This document shows, piece after piece, positions 1-5,335 of a DNA stretch of 12,793 nucleotides. Source of the DNA: an uncultured Muribaculaceae bacterium (GTDB taxonomy: Bacteria > Bacteroidota > Bacteroidia > Bacteroidales > Muribaculaceae). Under the pieces are notes generated by a model. That model was not told the DNA's origin. It saw nothing but the letters and a program-made list of their open reading frames with translations, and searched no databases. The position numbers and the translations under genes were made by a program. Where the stretch lies: positions 1 through 12,793 of the forward strand of contig CAJTZQ010000089.1 of the NCBI GenBank assembly GCA_910583795.1. Direction: 5' to 3'. Within the stretch, counting starts at the first letter, position 1. Each line of letters begins with the position of its first letter.

Positions 1-195
1 TTTGATTTCATCAAAGGGTTGTCGGTGTTCCTCATAGTCACAGAGCCATGCGCCGACCGCTTTCTGCTGTTCGGTGGTCTCGCCGTAGCTCTGCATAACG
101 CTCTTGATGTCGGCGGCTTCGGAGGGAGAGAAGATAGACTTGTACCGTTCCATGGCGAAATGGATAATCGCTTCAATGGCTCGCCGAAACTCCAT
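1..195 (-). CDS. Unrecognised protein, N-terminal 65 residues (runs off the left edge)
   Basis: An uninterrupted minus-strand reading frame begins at the ATG at 195 and stays open to base 1. It starts MEFRRAIEAIIHFAMERYKS and continues with a charged, helix-rich sequence containing SPSEAADIK, TTEQQKAVGAWL and DYEEHRQPF. I do not recognise the family. The composition (Glu/Ala/Lys/Gln-rich with spaced aromatics) looks like a real soluble protein and is more convincing than the overlapping plus-strand frame. GC here is about 52% by hand count, clearly above the AT-rich DNA just downstream, so it may belong to a different, perhaps mobile, segment. No clear Bacteroidetes promoter was found upstream of the ATG, and frame remains open some codons further upstream, so the start is tentative. 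Confidence 0.5.
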   Translation of the reverse strand, partial: MEFRRAIEAIIHFAMERYKSIFSPSEAADIKSVMQSYGETTEQQKAVGAWLCDYEEHRQPFDEIK

Positions 196-458
196 GTGGA
201 AAAGTAAGATTTTTATAAAAGTGCCTACGAAAAATTAATATGCATATGGTTGGCTTATAATATGAAGCCGTGAAGATGGAATTATGGGGTTTCATAACGA
301 CTGATGAACGGGTTTATAGGTTGCCGCGATATATGGCTGGCATCTGTTCATTTATTTTTTATAGGTACTTTGTTATATTCTAAATTGTTGATTATTAACT
401 GTCTTTTCTATTTGTTATGGAAAACAGGCATTTTATATTGAAATTTTTGCAGAAATAT
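196..458. other. AT-rich intergenic stretch without a confident gene
   Basis: This gap separates the divergent left-edge gene from the ABC operon. It is AT-rich. A 35-codon ORF (276-383, starting MELWGFITTD) is open on the plus strand, but I see no matching promoter or family and do not call it. No strong hairpin with a T-run was found. The stretch probably holds the unidentified promoter of the minus-strand gene and upstream sequence of the ABC promoter. Confidence 0.4.
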
Positions 459-489
459 TTTGCTGATTTAAAAAATGTGCTTAACTTTG
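459..489 (+). promoter_or_regulatory. Bacteroidetes-type promoter of the ABC/GntR operon
   Basis: TTTG at 459-462 (-33 element) is followed after 19 bases by TAACTTTG at 482-489 (-7 element). This matches the known Bacteroidetes primary sigma consensus TTTG-N19-21-TAnnTTTG exactly. Transcription should begin near 495-497, leaving a 5' leader of about 20 bases before the ATG at 515. That start point lies inside the palindrome at 491-514. Confidence 0.85.
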
Positions 490-490
490 T

Positions 491-514
491 GGTGTACTAA
501 TATACTAATACACC
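491..514. promoter_or_regulatory. Probable GntR/YtrA-type operator palindrome
   Basis: The arms GGTGTA (491-496) and TACACC (509-514) are perfect inverted repeats separated by 12 bases. Over the whole 24 bases, 20 positions are symmetric. The centre also holds two copies of TACTAATA in tandem (495-502 and 503-510). From memory, YtrA-family repressors bind AGTGTA-N13-TACACT sites, which is very similar. The site covers the predicted transcription start and ends directly before the ATG, an ideal place for repression. The obvious ligand is the GntR regulator encoded at the end of this operon. Confidence 0.75.
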
Positions 515-1366
515 ATGCTTGAAATTAATGACATCACCTATTCTTATAGTAAACGTAAGAATCCGGTTGTAAAAAATTATTCTCTCTCAATCCTTCCCGG
601 CACCATCTGTGGACTTCTTGGGAGGAACGGGGCTGGAAAATCTACATTGCTTTACCTCATCACGGGTCTGTTGAAACCGCAGCAAGGATCGATAAGCTAT
701 AATGGATTTACTCCATGGAATCGTCAGGTGGGTTTTCTAAATGATGTGTTCATTGTGCCTGAAGAATTTTTCCTTCCCAATGTAAAGCTTTCAGAGTTTG
801 TGAAAACTATGACTCCTTTCTATCCAAAATTTAGGATGGATGATCTGGAGAAACATCTTTACACTTTTGAAATGACTCCAGATGTTCATCTTGGACAATT
901 GTCTATGGGACAGAAAAAACGCGTTTTTATAAGTTTTGCACTCGCTTGCAACACATCTCTCCTTATTCTTGATGAACCTACGAATGGTCTTGATATTCCC
1001 GGAAAAAGACTTTTTAGGAAGGCTGTTCTTAACGGGATGACAGACGACCGGACTATTATTATCTCTACTCATCAGGTTTATGATGTGGAAAAAATAATCG
1101 ATCATGTGGTGATCACTGACACTGATGGAGTTCTTCTTGATTCTAAAATGTTTGATATCTCTAACAAACTTAAATTCTCTTTCACAACTGATAGAAACCG
1201 TGCGTCAGAAGCTTTGGTAGCACTTGATGCTCCCGGAGGGGCAAATATTGTGGAAGTATCTGATGGCAATGAAGAAACAGAGATAAATCTTGAAACACTT
1301 TTCGAGCTTACCAGGCAGAACCCTGAAATAATTACCCGGCTTTTCCCAAATGATTTCAAAAACTAA
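515..1366 (+). CDS. ABC transporter ATP-binding protein, YtrB-like
   Basis: This is a 283-residue cytoplasmic ATPase that should power the membrane protein encoded next. Walker A is GRNGAGKST (36-44), the ABC signature is LSMGQ (129-133), Walker B is LLILDEP (149-155), the D-loop is GLD (158-160) and the switch His is H186 in STHQ. No clear Gln is seen at the Q-loop, where the sequence reads GFLNDVFIVPEE. About 70 residues after the switch His form a small C-terminal extension. The ATG at 515 directly follows the operator palindrome and is the only sensible start. Gene order ATPase, permease, GntR matches the ytr-type systems that GntR/YtrA regulators control. Those systems are linked to cell-envelope stress or peptide antibiotics in Firmicutes. 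The substrate here is unknown. Confidence 0.92.
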   Translation: MLEINDITYSYSKRKNPVVKNYSLSILPGTICGLLGRNGAGKSTLLYLITGLLKPQQGSISYNGFTPWNRQVGFLNDVFIVPEEFFLPNVKLSEFVKTMTPFYPKFRMDDLEKHLYTFEMTPDVHLGQLSMGQKKRVFISFALACNTSLLILDEPTNGLDIPGKRLFRKAVLNGMTDDRTIIISTHQVYDVEKIIDHVVITDTDGVLLDSKMFDISNKLKFSFTTDRNRASEALVALDAPGGANIVEVSDGNEETEINLETLFELTRQNPEIITRLFPNDFKN

Positions 1367-1383
1367 CCTGAAACATATCGTTG

Positions 1384-2169
1384 ATGATTATGAATAATAT
1401 AAATAATAGTTCTTCAAATGGAAATTTCATGAAGAACGTTCATCTTGAATTCGTACAGAATAAGAAGACGCTCCTTTTATGCGTCTTAAGTATATGGGCG
1501 CTATATATATTTGCCGGTTTTTGTATGGGCTGGAAAGGAATGGGTGGGGGAACTGCCGAGATTATTACATTCTCAATCATGGCTATGTTTATTTCCACGA
1601 TAGTAGCGTCTATGGCGTTTTCAAATATGAAAACTAAGGAACAAAGGATTTTCAATCTTATGATTCCTGCTTCTGTAGAATCAAAGTTTTTCACTCGTTG
1701 GATTGCTGTGGTTCCATTATTGTTTATCGTTCTTCTCTCGGGTTTTTATCTGGGAGATTTTGCAAGAATCGGCACGAGGCTGATGGAAGGTGAAGCTCTT
1801 GGTTCTAACTATATGAATATCATTAATCCTTTCTGTTTCTATACGGGATATGGTGATCCGGATGGGGCATTGATATGTTGCCTGGCTTTTGGTAGCTATT
1901 TTTTCAACCAATCATTATATTTCCTCGGTGCAATATTATGGCCGAAGCTTTCGTTTCTTAAGACGTTTGCAGCTTTATATGTTTTGCAGACAGTATGTGG
2001 GTTTATATTTATGTTCAACTACAATTCTTTTGCCTTATCTTTTATAGATGGACATGGTATAACCACATTGTGGATAATTGCGTCTGTAATGATAATGTTA
2101 ACGTTAACATGCTATTGTCTGGCGTATCTGAAATTTAAGAACAGTCAAGTTGTTTATAAACTGTTTTAA
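1384..2169 (+). CDS. ABC transporter membrane (permease) subunit
   Basis: This is a 261-residue integral membrane protein when started at the ATG at 1384. A TTG at 1381 and an ATG at 1390 are in frame and also possible. After about 27 polar residues there are roughly six hydrophobic segments, at about residues 28-50, 61-80, 98-118, 158-180, 197-217 and 230-252. This agrees with one six-helix half of an ABC-2-like exporter that would function as a homodimer. The gene begins 17 bases after the ATPase stop codon and ends 9 bases before the GntR gene, so all three are surely cotranscribed. No family-specific motif was recognised, so the assignment rests on topology and context. Confidence 0.85.
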   Translation: MIMNNINNSSSNGNFMKNVHLEFVQNKKTLLLCVLSIWALYIFAGFCMGWKGMGGGTAEIITFSIMAMFISTIVASMAFSNMKTKEQRIFNLMIPASVESKFFTRWIAVVPLLFIVLLSGFYLGDFARIGTRLMEGEALGSNYMNIINPFCFYTGYGDPDGALICCLAFGSYFFNQSLYFLGAILWPKLSFLKTFAALYVLQTVCGFIFMFNYNSFALSFIDGHGITTLWIIASVMIMLTLTCYCLAYLKFKNSQVVYKLF

Positions 2170-2178
2170 AGTATCAAA

Positions 2179-2559
2179 ATGGATTTCAACGAAAATAAAC
2201 CTATATATCTGCAAATCACCGACGGGATTATGGATGATATCCTATCAGGAGTATATCCTCCGGAAGGAAGATTGCCTTCTGTAAGGGAATATGCCGCCAA
2301 AGTGGAGGTGAACGCCAACACTGTTATGCGTTCCTACGATTGGCTTCAGCAGCAAAGCATAATATTCAATAAAAGAGGGATTGGATTTTTTGTGATGGCT
2401 GAGGCTACAAAAAAGATTCTTGAGATGAGAAAAGAGATTTTTTTCAAAGAGGAAGCATCTTATTTTTTCGGTAGATTGTCAAGCTTCGGTTTGTCACCGG
2501 AAGATGTCTCGTCTCTCTATTCTAAATATATATCCGACAGTAAGCAAACCATTAAATAA
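2179..2559 (+). CDS. GntR-family transcriptional regulator, YtrA subfamily
   Basis: This 126-residue protein has an N-terminal winged helix-turn-helix (about 8-73). It contains PIYLQITDGI, the recognition region LPSVREYAAKVEVNANTVMRS and a wing ending in GIGFFV. Only about 50 residues follow. That is the short helical dimerisation tail of the YtrA subfamily, not the large ligand-binding domain of the FadR or HutC types. It should act as a dimeric repressor. The matching palindrome at 491-514 over the operon's own transcription start implies autoregulation of all three genes. It is the last gene of the operon, whereas in Bacillus ytrA comes first. The inducer is not apparent. Confidence 0.9.
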   Translation: MDFNENKPIYLQITDGIMDDILSGVYPPEGRLPSVREYAAKVEVNANTVMRSYDWLQQQSIIFNKRGIGFFVMAEATKKILEMRKEIFFKEEASYFFGRLSSFGLSPEDVSSLYSKYISDSKQTIK

Positions 2560-2577
2560 TCCAATAAATAAACTTTG

Positions 2578-2592
2578 TCCCTTCAAAAGGGA
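2578..2592 (+). repeat. Small hairpin TCCCTT-CAA-AAGGGA
   Basis: A perfect 6-bp stem with a 3-base loop lies 18 bases after the GntR stop codon and just upstream of the terminator. It has no T-run. It may stabilise the 3' end of the operon mRNA or simply be part of the terminator region. Confidence 0.35.
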
Positions 2593-2599
2593 TTGCCTA

Positions 2600-2638
2600 A
2601 GACCGGAGTGTGAGTGATTCATATTCCGGTCTGTTTTT
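2600..2638 (+). terminator. Intrinsic terminator of the ABC/GntR operon
   Basis: AGACCGGA (2600-2607) pairs with TCCGGTCT (2625-2632). The stem extends inwards by six more pairs, two of them G-U, to a GTGAT loop at 2614-2618. G and TTTTT (2634-2638) follow the stem. This is a textbook Rho-independent terminator 40 bases after the GntR stop codon. Confidence 0.88.
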
Positions 2639-2729
2639 ATTTAAGAGTATGTTTACTTTTGAATTATGTTATGATTTGAGAATATTTATATAATCCTCAA
2701 CTTTTGCAAGCGAAAGTTGAAATAAATTA

Positions 2730-2761
2730 TTTGCGAAAGAGAGAGGATTTTGCTAACTTTG
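2730..2761 (+). promoter_or_regulatory. Promoter of the DUF1846 gene, giving a nearly leaderless mRNA
   Basis: TTTG (2730-2733), 20 bases, then TAACTTTG (2754-2761) match the Bacteroidetes consensus exactly. The start point should lie at about 2766-2770, while the gene's conserved ATG is at 2771. The predicted 5' leader is therefore only zero to five bases. Confidence 0.8.
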
Positions 2762-2770
2762 CAGTCCGTT

Positions 2771-4234
2771 ATGGTATACGGATTTGACAACGACAAGTAT
2801 CTTAAGATACAGTCCGAACACATTAAGGAAAGAATTTCCAAGTTCGGAAACAAGCTTTATCTCGAATTGGGAGGAAAGCTTTTCGATGACCACCACGCAA
2901 GTCGTGTTTTGCCCGGTTTTCAACCGGATAGCAAACTCAGAATGCTTCAGCAACTAAAAGATCAGGCTGAAATTGTCATCGTGATTAGTGCCCTTGACAT
3001 TGAAAAAAACAAAGTAAGAAACGACCTTGGCATCACCTATGACATGGACGTGCTTCGCTTACGCACGGAGTTCCAGAACCGTGGGTTTATGGTCAGTTCT
3101 GTTGTCGTCACTCACTACAACGGACAGATCAGTGCCGATGCTTTCCGTCAGCGTCTCGAAAGAATGGGCATAATTGTCTATTATCATTACACAATCGAGG
3201 GGTATCCCAACAATGTGGGTCTCATTGCTTCTGATGAAGGTTTTGGCAACAATGACTACATTGAGACTACGCGTCCTCTTGTTATAGTGACTGCTCCGGG
3301 TCCGGGCAGCGGTAAGATGGCGGTATGTCTTAGTCAGCTATACAACGAGCATAAGAGGGGAGTGGAGGCAGGATACGCAAAGTTTGAGACTTTCCCTGTA
3401 TGGAGTCTTCCGTTGAAACATCCTGTAAATATTGCGTATGAAGCAGCTACTGCAGACCTCAACGATGTCAATATGATCGATCCTTTCCATCTTGAGGCGT
3501 ATGGGAAGACGGCTATCAACTATAATCGTGACATTGAGATTTTCCCGGTGCTTAATGCTTTGTTTGAAGGTATCTATGGAGAAAATCCGTACAAATCACC
3601 TACTGATATGGGTGTCAACATGGTAGGGTTCTGTATAAGCGATGATGAGGTGTGTTGCAATGCATCGAAAAATGAGATAATACGTCGTTACTTTACTGCC
3701 CTTAATCATCTCGCACAAGGTGACGGAAATGATGATGAGGTCAATAAGATTGCTCTCCTTTTCAAGCAGGCTAAAATTGATATATCTTATCGTAAACCCG
3801 TAAAAGCGGCTCGTGATCGTGCTCAAATTAGCGGATTGCCCTGTTCGGCTATCGAACTTGGTGACGGCACTATTATCACCGCAGAGACAAGCGAACTCCT
3901 TGGACCGAGTTCTGCGCTTATTCTTAATGCTATCAAACATCTTGCCGGCATTGACCACAACGTTAAGTTGATCCCTCAAGAAATGATTGAGCCGATTCAG
4001 CATACCAAGACTAATTATCTTAGAAGTAAAAATCCACGTTTGCATTCTGACGAAGTGCTTGTGGCGCTTTCCGTGTTGAGCACTCGGAATGAAAACTGCC
4101 GTAAGGCTTTGGAAAAGCTACCGGAATTATACGGATGCCAGATGCATTCCACTGTAATGCTGGGTGAAGTGGATCATAAAATTTTCAAGAAATTGGGTGT
4201 CGGTTTGACTTGCGATCCGGCGAGAAAAAACTGA
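2771..4234 (+). CDS. DUF1846 (UPF0371) family protein
   Basis: This 487-residue soluble protein belongs to a widespread family of uncertain function. Recognisable conserved blocks are the N-terminal GFDNDKYL, KLYLELGGKL (28-37), RVLPGF (45-50), GITYDMDVLRL, the glycine-rich TAPGPGSGK (174-182), AGYAKFETFPVW (200-211), NIAYEAATADLNDVNMIDPFHLEAY and SPTDMGVN. The GPGSGK stretch looks like a nucleotide-phosphate loop, but I do not infer a reaction from it. The ATG at 2771 was chosen because family members begin M-x-x-GFD. A frame open from the TTG at 2750 would overlap the -7 promoter element. Length is normal for the family. The gene is monocistronic, between two terminators. Confidence 0.93.
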   Translation: MVYGFDNDKYLKIQSEHIKERISKFGNKLYLELGGKLFDDHHASRVLPGFQPDSKLRMLQQLKDQAEIVIVISALDIEKNKVRNDLGITYDMDVLRLRTEFQNRGFMVSSVVVTHYNGQISADAFRQRLERMGIIVYYHYTIEGYPNNVGLIASDEGFGNNDYIETTRPLVIVTAPGPGSGKMAVCLSQLYNEHKRGVEAGYAKFETFPVWSLPLKHPVNIAYEAATADLNDVNMIDPFHLEAYGKTAINYNRDIEIFPVLNALFEGIYGENPYKSPTDMGVNMVGFCISDDEVCCNASKNEIIRRYFTALNHLAQGDGNDDEVNKIALLFKQAKIDISYRKPVKAARDRAQISGLPCSAIELGDGTIITAETSELLGPSSALILNAIKHLAGIDHNVKLIPQEMIEPIQHTKTNYLRSKNPRLHSDEVLVALSVLSTRNENCRKALEKLPELYGCQMHSTVMLGEVDHKIFKKLGVGLTCDPARKN

Positions 4235-4241
4235 CAGATTT

Positions 4242-4254
4242 CAATAAAGGTGGA
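4242..4254 (+). repeat. Left copy of a 13-bp direct repeat flanking the element at 4255-4409
   Basis: CAATAAAGGTGGA here recurs as CAATAAAGGTTGA at 4410-4422, with 12 of 13 bases identical. The copies sit immediately outside the inverted ends of the putative small element, where a target-site duplication would be expected. The left copy begins 8 bases after the DUF1846 stop codon. Confidence 0.55.
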
Positions 4255-4409
4255 TCTTACCTAATTTAGTTGAAAAGAATAAAAATGAAGCAATCTGCCA
4301 AATCCGCGTCGTGGTGGTTCTGTGCCCGTGCTTAGCGAGGGGGAGTCTGTTTAATACAAAATACACCTATATTAGCAATAATGGCTTTTTCAACTAATGT
4401 TGGTGAGAA
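4255..4409. mobile_element. Putative MITE-like or structured-RNA element of about 155 bp
   Basis: The core arms TTAGTTGAAAA (4266-4276) and TTTTCAACTAA (4387-4397) are perfect 11-bp inverted repeats. Similarity extends outwards to about 22 bp per end (about 18 of 22 symmetric). The ends are flanked by a 13-bp imperfect direct repeat. Removing the element plus one repeat would place the terminator at 4444 about 42 bases after the DUF1846 stop, a normal distance, which supports insertion. The inside is richer in GC (around 4300-4350) and carries a 16-codon ORF. No transposase is present. The alternative is a noncoding RNA closed by a long-range stem. Confidence 0.45.
4285..4335 (+). CDS. Possible 16-residue leader peptide with a Trp-Trp-Phe run
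   Basis: The short ORF reads MKQSAKSASWWFCARA and ends with TAG at 4333-4335. Two tandem TGG codons followed by TTC resemble an attenuation leader, as in trp operons, and a Trp-codon leader upstream of trp genes is known in Bacteroidetes. The intrinsic terminator at 4444-4482 lies 108 bases downstream. However, no tryptophan gene follows, and I found no segment complementary to the terminator arm that would serve as antiterminator. It may be an orphan or transplanted leader, or a chance ORF. A weak promoter-like pair (TTTC 4239-4242, TAATTTAG 4262-4269) lies upstream. Confidence 0.35.
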   Translation: MKQSAKSASWWFCARA

Positions 4410-4422
4410 CAATAAAGGTTGA
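4410..4422 (+). repeat. Right copy of the 13-bp direct repeat
   Basis: CAATAAAGGTTGA matches the left copy at 4242-4254 except for one base. It starts directly after the right inverted end of the putative element and leads into the terminator 21 bases later. Confidence 0.55.
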
Positions 4423-4443
4423 CGATAGAGAATATTTATACAG

Positions 4444-4482
4444 AAATTGCGTGGCATTCTTTTAATGTCACGCAATTTTTTT
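4444..4482 (+). terminator. Strong intrinsic terminator, probably of the DUF1846 gene
   Basis: AAATTGCGTG (4444-4453) pairs perfectly with CACGCAATTT (4469-4478). Five further inner pairs, one of them G-U, give a 15-bp stem with loop CTTTT (4459-4463). The T-run extends to 4482. It now lies 210 bases after the DUF1846 stop codon because of the intervening element. It could also terminate a small RNA from that element. Confidence 0.88.
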
Positions 4483-4674
4483 AGTTTGTACTAATGACAT
4501 TTAGACCAATATATATAATTAAGGAGTATTGATGTGTAAATTTATAAATGCTTATTAACAGCTTAGTTAATGAAATATAAAATCTAATAGTAGATTAAAC
4601 TTATCTGATTTGTCTTGGTCAAAGAATCGTAAACAGGACAAAATAACGAAATAACCAACAAATCATTTAAAGAT
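4483..4674 (+). promoter_or_regulatory. Upstream region of the Spy-like gene; no clear promoter
   Basis: This very AT-rich stretch must hold the promoter of the Spy-like gene. No good TTTG-N19-21-TAnnTTTG pair was found, so an alternative (for example ECF) sigma factor is possible. A short inverted repeat AATCTA-ATAG-TAGATT lies near 4580-4595. No gene is visible in the stretch. Confidence 0.3.
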
Positions 4675-5256
4675 ATGAAGAAAGTAATTTTGAGTCTCGC
4701 AATCCTCGTTGCAACATCTTTCGCGTCGTTTGCAGCAACCGACAATAAGACAGAAAATACAACATCGGTTTGCAAGTCTAAGACAGAATGTCCCGTAAAC
4801 GGCACTTGCCCTGACAATAGCTCATGTACGGCGAAGAAAGAAAAGACTCCTAAATGCTGCAAGGCGTTTGAAGGTATTGACCTTTCCGCTGAGCAAAAGG
4901 CGAAGCTCGCTGAACTCCGCAAGAGTTGCATAGCTGACAGAGAGAAGAATAAAGTCTCAAAAGATAAGAAGAGCAATCTTTCTGACGAACAGAAAAAACA
5001 ATTGAAGGCGGAACGTAAGGCTAAACATTTTGAGGCGCGTAAGAAATACCTTGAGAATGTAAAGGCAATTCTCACTCCGGAACAATACAATCAATTTCTT
5101 GAGAATAGCTATCTTTCAAGCCATCACAAAAAAGCCGATATGAAAGGTAAAGGCGCAAAAATGCATCGCAAAGGTGATGGTAAAAGATTTGGTTGTAAGG
5201 GAGATAAGAATAAGATGGCAAGTAAGACCGACCGTCAAAACAAAAATGCTGCCTGA
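4675..5256 (+). CDS. Secreted Cys-rich Spy-like (LTxxQ / DUF4890-type) protein
   Basis: This is a 193-residue predicted periplasmic protein. Residues 1-20 form a signal peptide (MKKVILSLAILVATSFASFA) cleaved before or near ATDNK. A Cys-rich segment follows with C33, C39, C45 and C51 at exact six-residue spacing, then C61-C62. The remainder is helical and highly charged. It carries three LTxxQ-like motifs: LSAEQK (about 70-75), LSDEQKK and LTPEQYNQF. This motif repeats in Spy/CpxP periplasmic chaperones and metal-responsive proteins. The C-terminus (about 145-193) is strongly basic, with several His and one more Cys. A stress or metal-handling role in the envelope is inferred. The Cys block is unusual for Spy proteins. 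The gene is monocistronic with its own terminator. Confidence 0.85.
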   Translation: MKKVILSLAILVATSFASFAATDNKTENTTSVCKSKTECPVNGTCPDNSSCTAKKEKTPKCCKAFEGIDLSAEQKAKLAELRKSCIADREKNKVSKDKKSNLSDEQKKQLKAERKAKHFEARKKYLENVKAILTPEQYNQFLENSYLSSHHKKADMKGKGAKMHRKGDGKRFGCKGDKNKMASKTDRQNKNAA

Positions 5257-5274
5257 GCATAAATATTCAACCAC

Positions 5275-5312
5275 AAGAGGATGCAGTTCAGTTTGAATGC
5301 ATCCTCTTTTTT
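5275..5312 (+). terminator. Intrinsic terminator of the Spy-like gene
   Basis: AAGAGGATGCA (5275-5285) pairs with TGCATCCTCTT (5298-5308). A bulged G and three inner pairs (TTC/GAA) extend the stem, and the T-run reaches 5312. On the minus strand the hairpin lacks a U-tract, so it mainly serves the plus-strand gene. For the convergent minus-strand gene only a weak hairpin is seen (TGATC 5324-5328 with GATCA 5334-5338, overlapping its stop codon). Confidence 0.85.
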
Positions 5313-5335
5313 ATGTTAAAACCTGATCGCTCGGA

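Noticed and set aside
19..207. 62-codon plus-strand ORF (MSVFLIVTEP...)
   Set aside because: It lies antisense to a more protein-like frame (MEFRRAIEAI...) that stays open to the edge, has no promoter and matches no family.
276..383. 35-codon ORF MELWGFITTD... in the left intergenic region
   Set aside because: No promoter match and no recognisable features; length is within chance for AT-rich DNA.
2750..2770. Upstream TTG start for the DUF1846 protein
   Set aside because: It would overlap the exact -7 promoter element, and family members begin at the M-x-x-GFD position encoded at 2771.
3596..4045. 149-codon minus-strand ORF inside the DUF1846 gene
   Set aside because: It is antisense to a strongly conserved family region and its translation shows no domain, so it is a shadow frame.
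4255..4482. Complete trp-type attenuator with alternative antiterminator stem
   Set aside because: No upstream segment complementary to the left terminator arm was found and no biosynthetic gene follows, so only the leader-like peptide is reported.
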